Shown piece after piece: positions 63,766-64,000 of a stretch of DNA of 64,000 nucleotides. Under the pieces are notes generated by a model. That model searched no databases and had not been told where the DNA came from. It saw only the letters and a list, made by a program, of their open reading frames with translations. Made by a program: the position numbers and the translations under genes. Each line of letters starts with the position of its first letter. Within the stretch, counting starts at the first letter, position 1. This DNA is from Zeaxanthinibacter enoshimensis (GTDB lineage Bacteria > Bacteroidota > Bacteroidia > Flavobacteriales > Flavobacteriaceae): positions 186,001 to 250,000 of the forward strand of contig NZ_SNYI01000003.1 of the NCBI RefSeq assembly GCF_004362865.1, read 5' to 3'.

Positions 63766-64000
63766 TCAACGAGCAATAGTTTTAAAGGTCATTTCAGTAT
63801 AAAACCGTACAATATTCTGTTTCCCGGTTTCAGTATCTGTGAGGCTTGGTAAATGATCTGAAAAAAAACGTTGGGCATGGGAGCCTTCAATGATTGTCGA
63901 TACGAGCATATGGGGAAATTCGTAATCCGGATTAAGTTCCAGTGCAAATGATCCCACTCTGCTAACGACTCGTTTGTAGACTCGGAAATACCCTTTTTCA
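63766..64000 (-). CDS. Probable TetR-type regulator, C-terminal part (truncated by window)
   Basis: The frame is open through the right edge; 77 residues are seen, ending TFKTIAR. A GTG inside is not a true start. It is helical, with FRVYKRVVSRVGSFALELNP and PHMLVSTIIEGSHAQRFFSDHLPSLTD, which resembles the ligand-binding C-terminal domain of TetR-type repressors found next to such exporters in this phylum. The DNA-binding half is outside. It ends 37 bases before the ABC gene on the same strand, so it may be the first gene of the exporter operon and its regulator. Identification is by resemblance only. Confidence 0.5.
   Translation of the reverse strand, partial: EKGYFRVYKRVVSRVGSFALELNPDYEFPHMLVSTIIEGSHAQRFFSDHLPSLTDTETGKQNIVRFYTEMTFKTIAR

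Overview
The window is chromosomal DNA of a Bacteroidota bacterium, almost certainly a marine member of the family Flavobacteriaceae. The evidence is a fused SecDF, a LysR-independent SusC/SusD locus for a beta-1,3-glucan, two proteins with the gliding-motility-type (type B) type IX secretion C-terminal domain, a Rho factor with a long polar insertion, DUF4293/DUF3667/DUF1599/DUF2911/DUF6588 proteins typical of this phylum, and promoters of the Bacteroidota form (TTG, about 19 to 22 bp, TAnnTTTG). No rRNA, insertion sequence, integrase, phage gene or CRISPR array is visible. I cannot name a genus from the sequence alone.

Region 1 (1-20 kb) is mostly core and envelope genes: the end of a TonB-dependent receptor, an OmpA-type protein, a NIPSNAP protein, an MFS transporter, a NYN/LOTUS putative RNA-binding nuclease, a lipoprotein amidohydrolase, DUF2911, asparagine synthetase (asnB), gyrB, a DUF6588 protein, a small lipoprotein, malate dehydrogenase (mdh), secDF and a ModF-like double ABC ATPase whose first cassette is degenerate. 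Most of these are separated by clear rho-independent terminators.

Region 2 (19.5-29.9 kb) has a minus-strand cluster folE-cysS-yidD and lgt-DUF192, then two tandem paralogous type B T9SS cargo proteins, an OmpP1/FadL-like porin and a low-complexity Gly/Tyr then Ser/Arg-rich lipoprotein. Region 3 (30-44.6 kb) is core again: proS, two identical tRNA-Glu genes with rpsT behind one good promoter, an SDR, rho, DUF4293, a phosphodiesterase, truA with an ABC exporter, cdaA (c-di-AMP synthesis) with DUF3667, folP, and a DUF1599-DoxX-tpiA-prmA-clpS series.

Region 4 (44.6-59.2 kb) is the main accessory block: a laminarin-type polysaccharide utilisation locus. It holds a membrane-tethered one-component regulator (beta-propeller, triple-tyrosine domain, transmembrane helix, LuxR-like HTH), SusC, SusD, a surface lipoprotein with two PKD-like domains and three nearly identical putative carbohydrate-binding modules, a multidomain GH16 lipoprotein, a GH3 beta-glucosidase and a second minimal GH16 lipoprotein. 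The inferred flow is: surface GH16 cuts beta-1,3-glucan, the SusD and triple-module proteins hold it, SusC imports oligosaccharides, and periplasmic GH3 and the small GH16 finish them; the regulator probably senses the product.

Region 5 (59.2-64 kb) is a minus-strand operon: a truncated probable TetR-type regulator, an ABC transporter, a HlyD-type adaptor and a TolC-type channel. The ABC protein keeps its P-loop but has lost the signature motif, the Walker B acidic pair and the switch histidine, which makes this the most unusual system in the window.
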